Under the pieces are notes generated by a model, which did not search any database, was not told the DNA's origin, and saw nothing but the letters and a program-made list of their open reading frames with translations. Positions 24,082-24,084 of a stretch of 24,084 bases of DNA are shown in pieces. Every line of letters begins with the position of its first letter. Within the stretch, counting starts at the first letter, position 1. The translations under genes and the position numbers were made by a program. The DNA is from Firmicutes bacterium UBA3920 (lineage in GTDB: Bacteria; Bacillota; Clostridia; Caldicoprobacterales; Xylanivirgaceae): contig DGES01000122.1 of assembly GCA_002386065.1 (NCBI GenBank), positions 1,384 through 25,467 of the forward strand, written 5' to 3'.

Positions 24082-24084
24082 TTA

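Noticed and set aside
1..24084. tRNA, rRNA, CRISPR arrays, origins and phage attachment sites.
   Set aside because: No cloverleaf, no rRNA-like sequence, no regularly spaced repeats, and no integrase or DnaA-box cluster was found by eye.

Overview
The window is AT-rich Gram-positive chromosome, and every intact gene lies on the minus strand. Clostridial ancestry is suggested by three things: Shine-Dalgarno sites of the GGAGG type in front of nearly every gene with frequent TTG/GTG starts; a PyrR-regulated pyrimidine operon; and a flagellar/chemotaxis cluster of Firmicutes type (fliO-fliP-fliQ-fliR-flhB-flhA-flhF-flhG, then cheA-cheW-cheC-cheD-sigD, a FapA-family gene and a small lysine-rich protein gene). 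I cannot name the genus.

Region 1 (1-4824) is the pyrimidine biosynthesis operon, read right to left from a sigma-A-like promoter at 4796-4824: pyrR, pyrB, pyrC, pyrF, carB (cut by the window edge). Two PyrR-type attenuators are visible, one in the leader before pyrR and one in the pyrR-pyrB spacer. Each has a PyrR-binding loop followed by an intrinsic terminator. carA does not precede carB here.

Region 2 (about 4850-9750) is a variable island between the two housekeeping clusters. Its left part holds the N-terminal end of an ISAs1-family transposase (+ strand), an IS66 transposase fragment (- strand), an unrecognised coding remnant and a perfect 52-bp palindrome without spacer. Its centre is a minus-strand unit: promoter, small ORF of unclear start (75 codons at most), 14-bp-stem hairpin, ABC ATPase, and three unrelated-looking six-helix membrane proteins. 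Its right part holds the C-terminal end of an ISAs1-family transposase (- strand). The central unit looks like a self-protection or peptide-export module of the kind found beside bacteriocin genes, but the small ORF is not a recognised family.

Region 3 (9755-24084) is the flagellar and chemotaxis operon, also read right to left. It encodes the type III export gate and its substrate switch (FliO, FliP, FliQ, FliR, FlhB, FlhA), the GTPase/ATPase pair that sets flagellar position and number (FlhF, FlhG), the chemotaxis kinase and adaptor (CheA, CheW), the CheC/CheD adaptation pair, the motility sigma factor, a FapA/DUF342 protein and a lysine-rich small protein. Most genes abut or overlap by a few bases. 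The exception is a 224-bp AT-rich gap between flhG and cheA, where related operons often carry cheB and a PilZ-domain gene.
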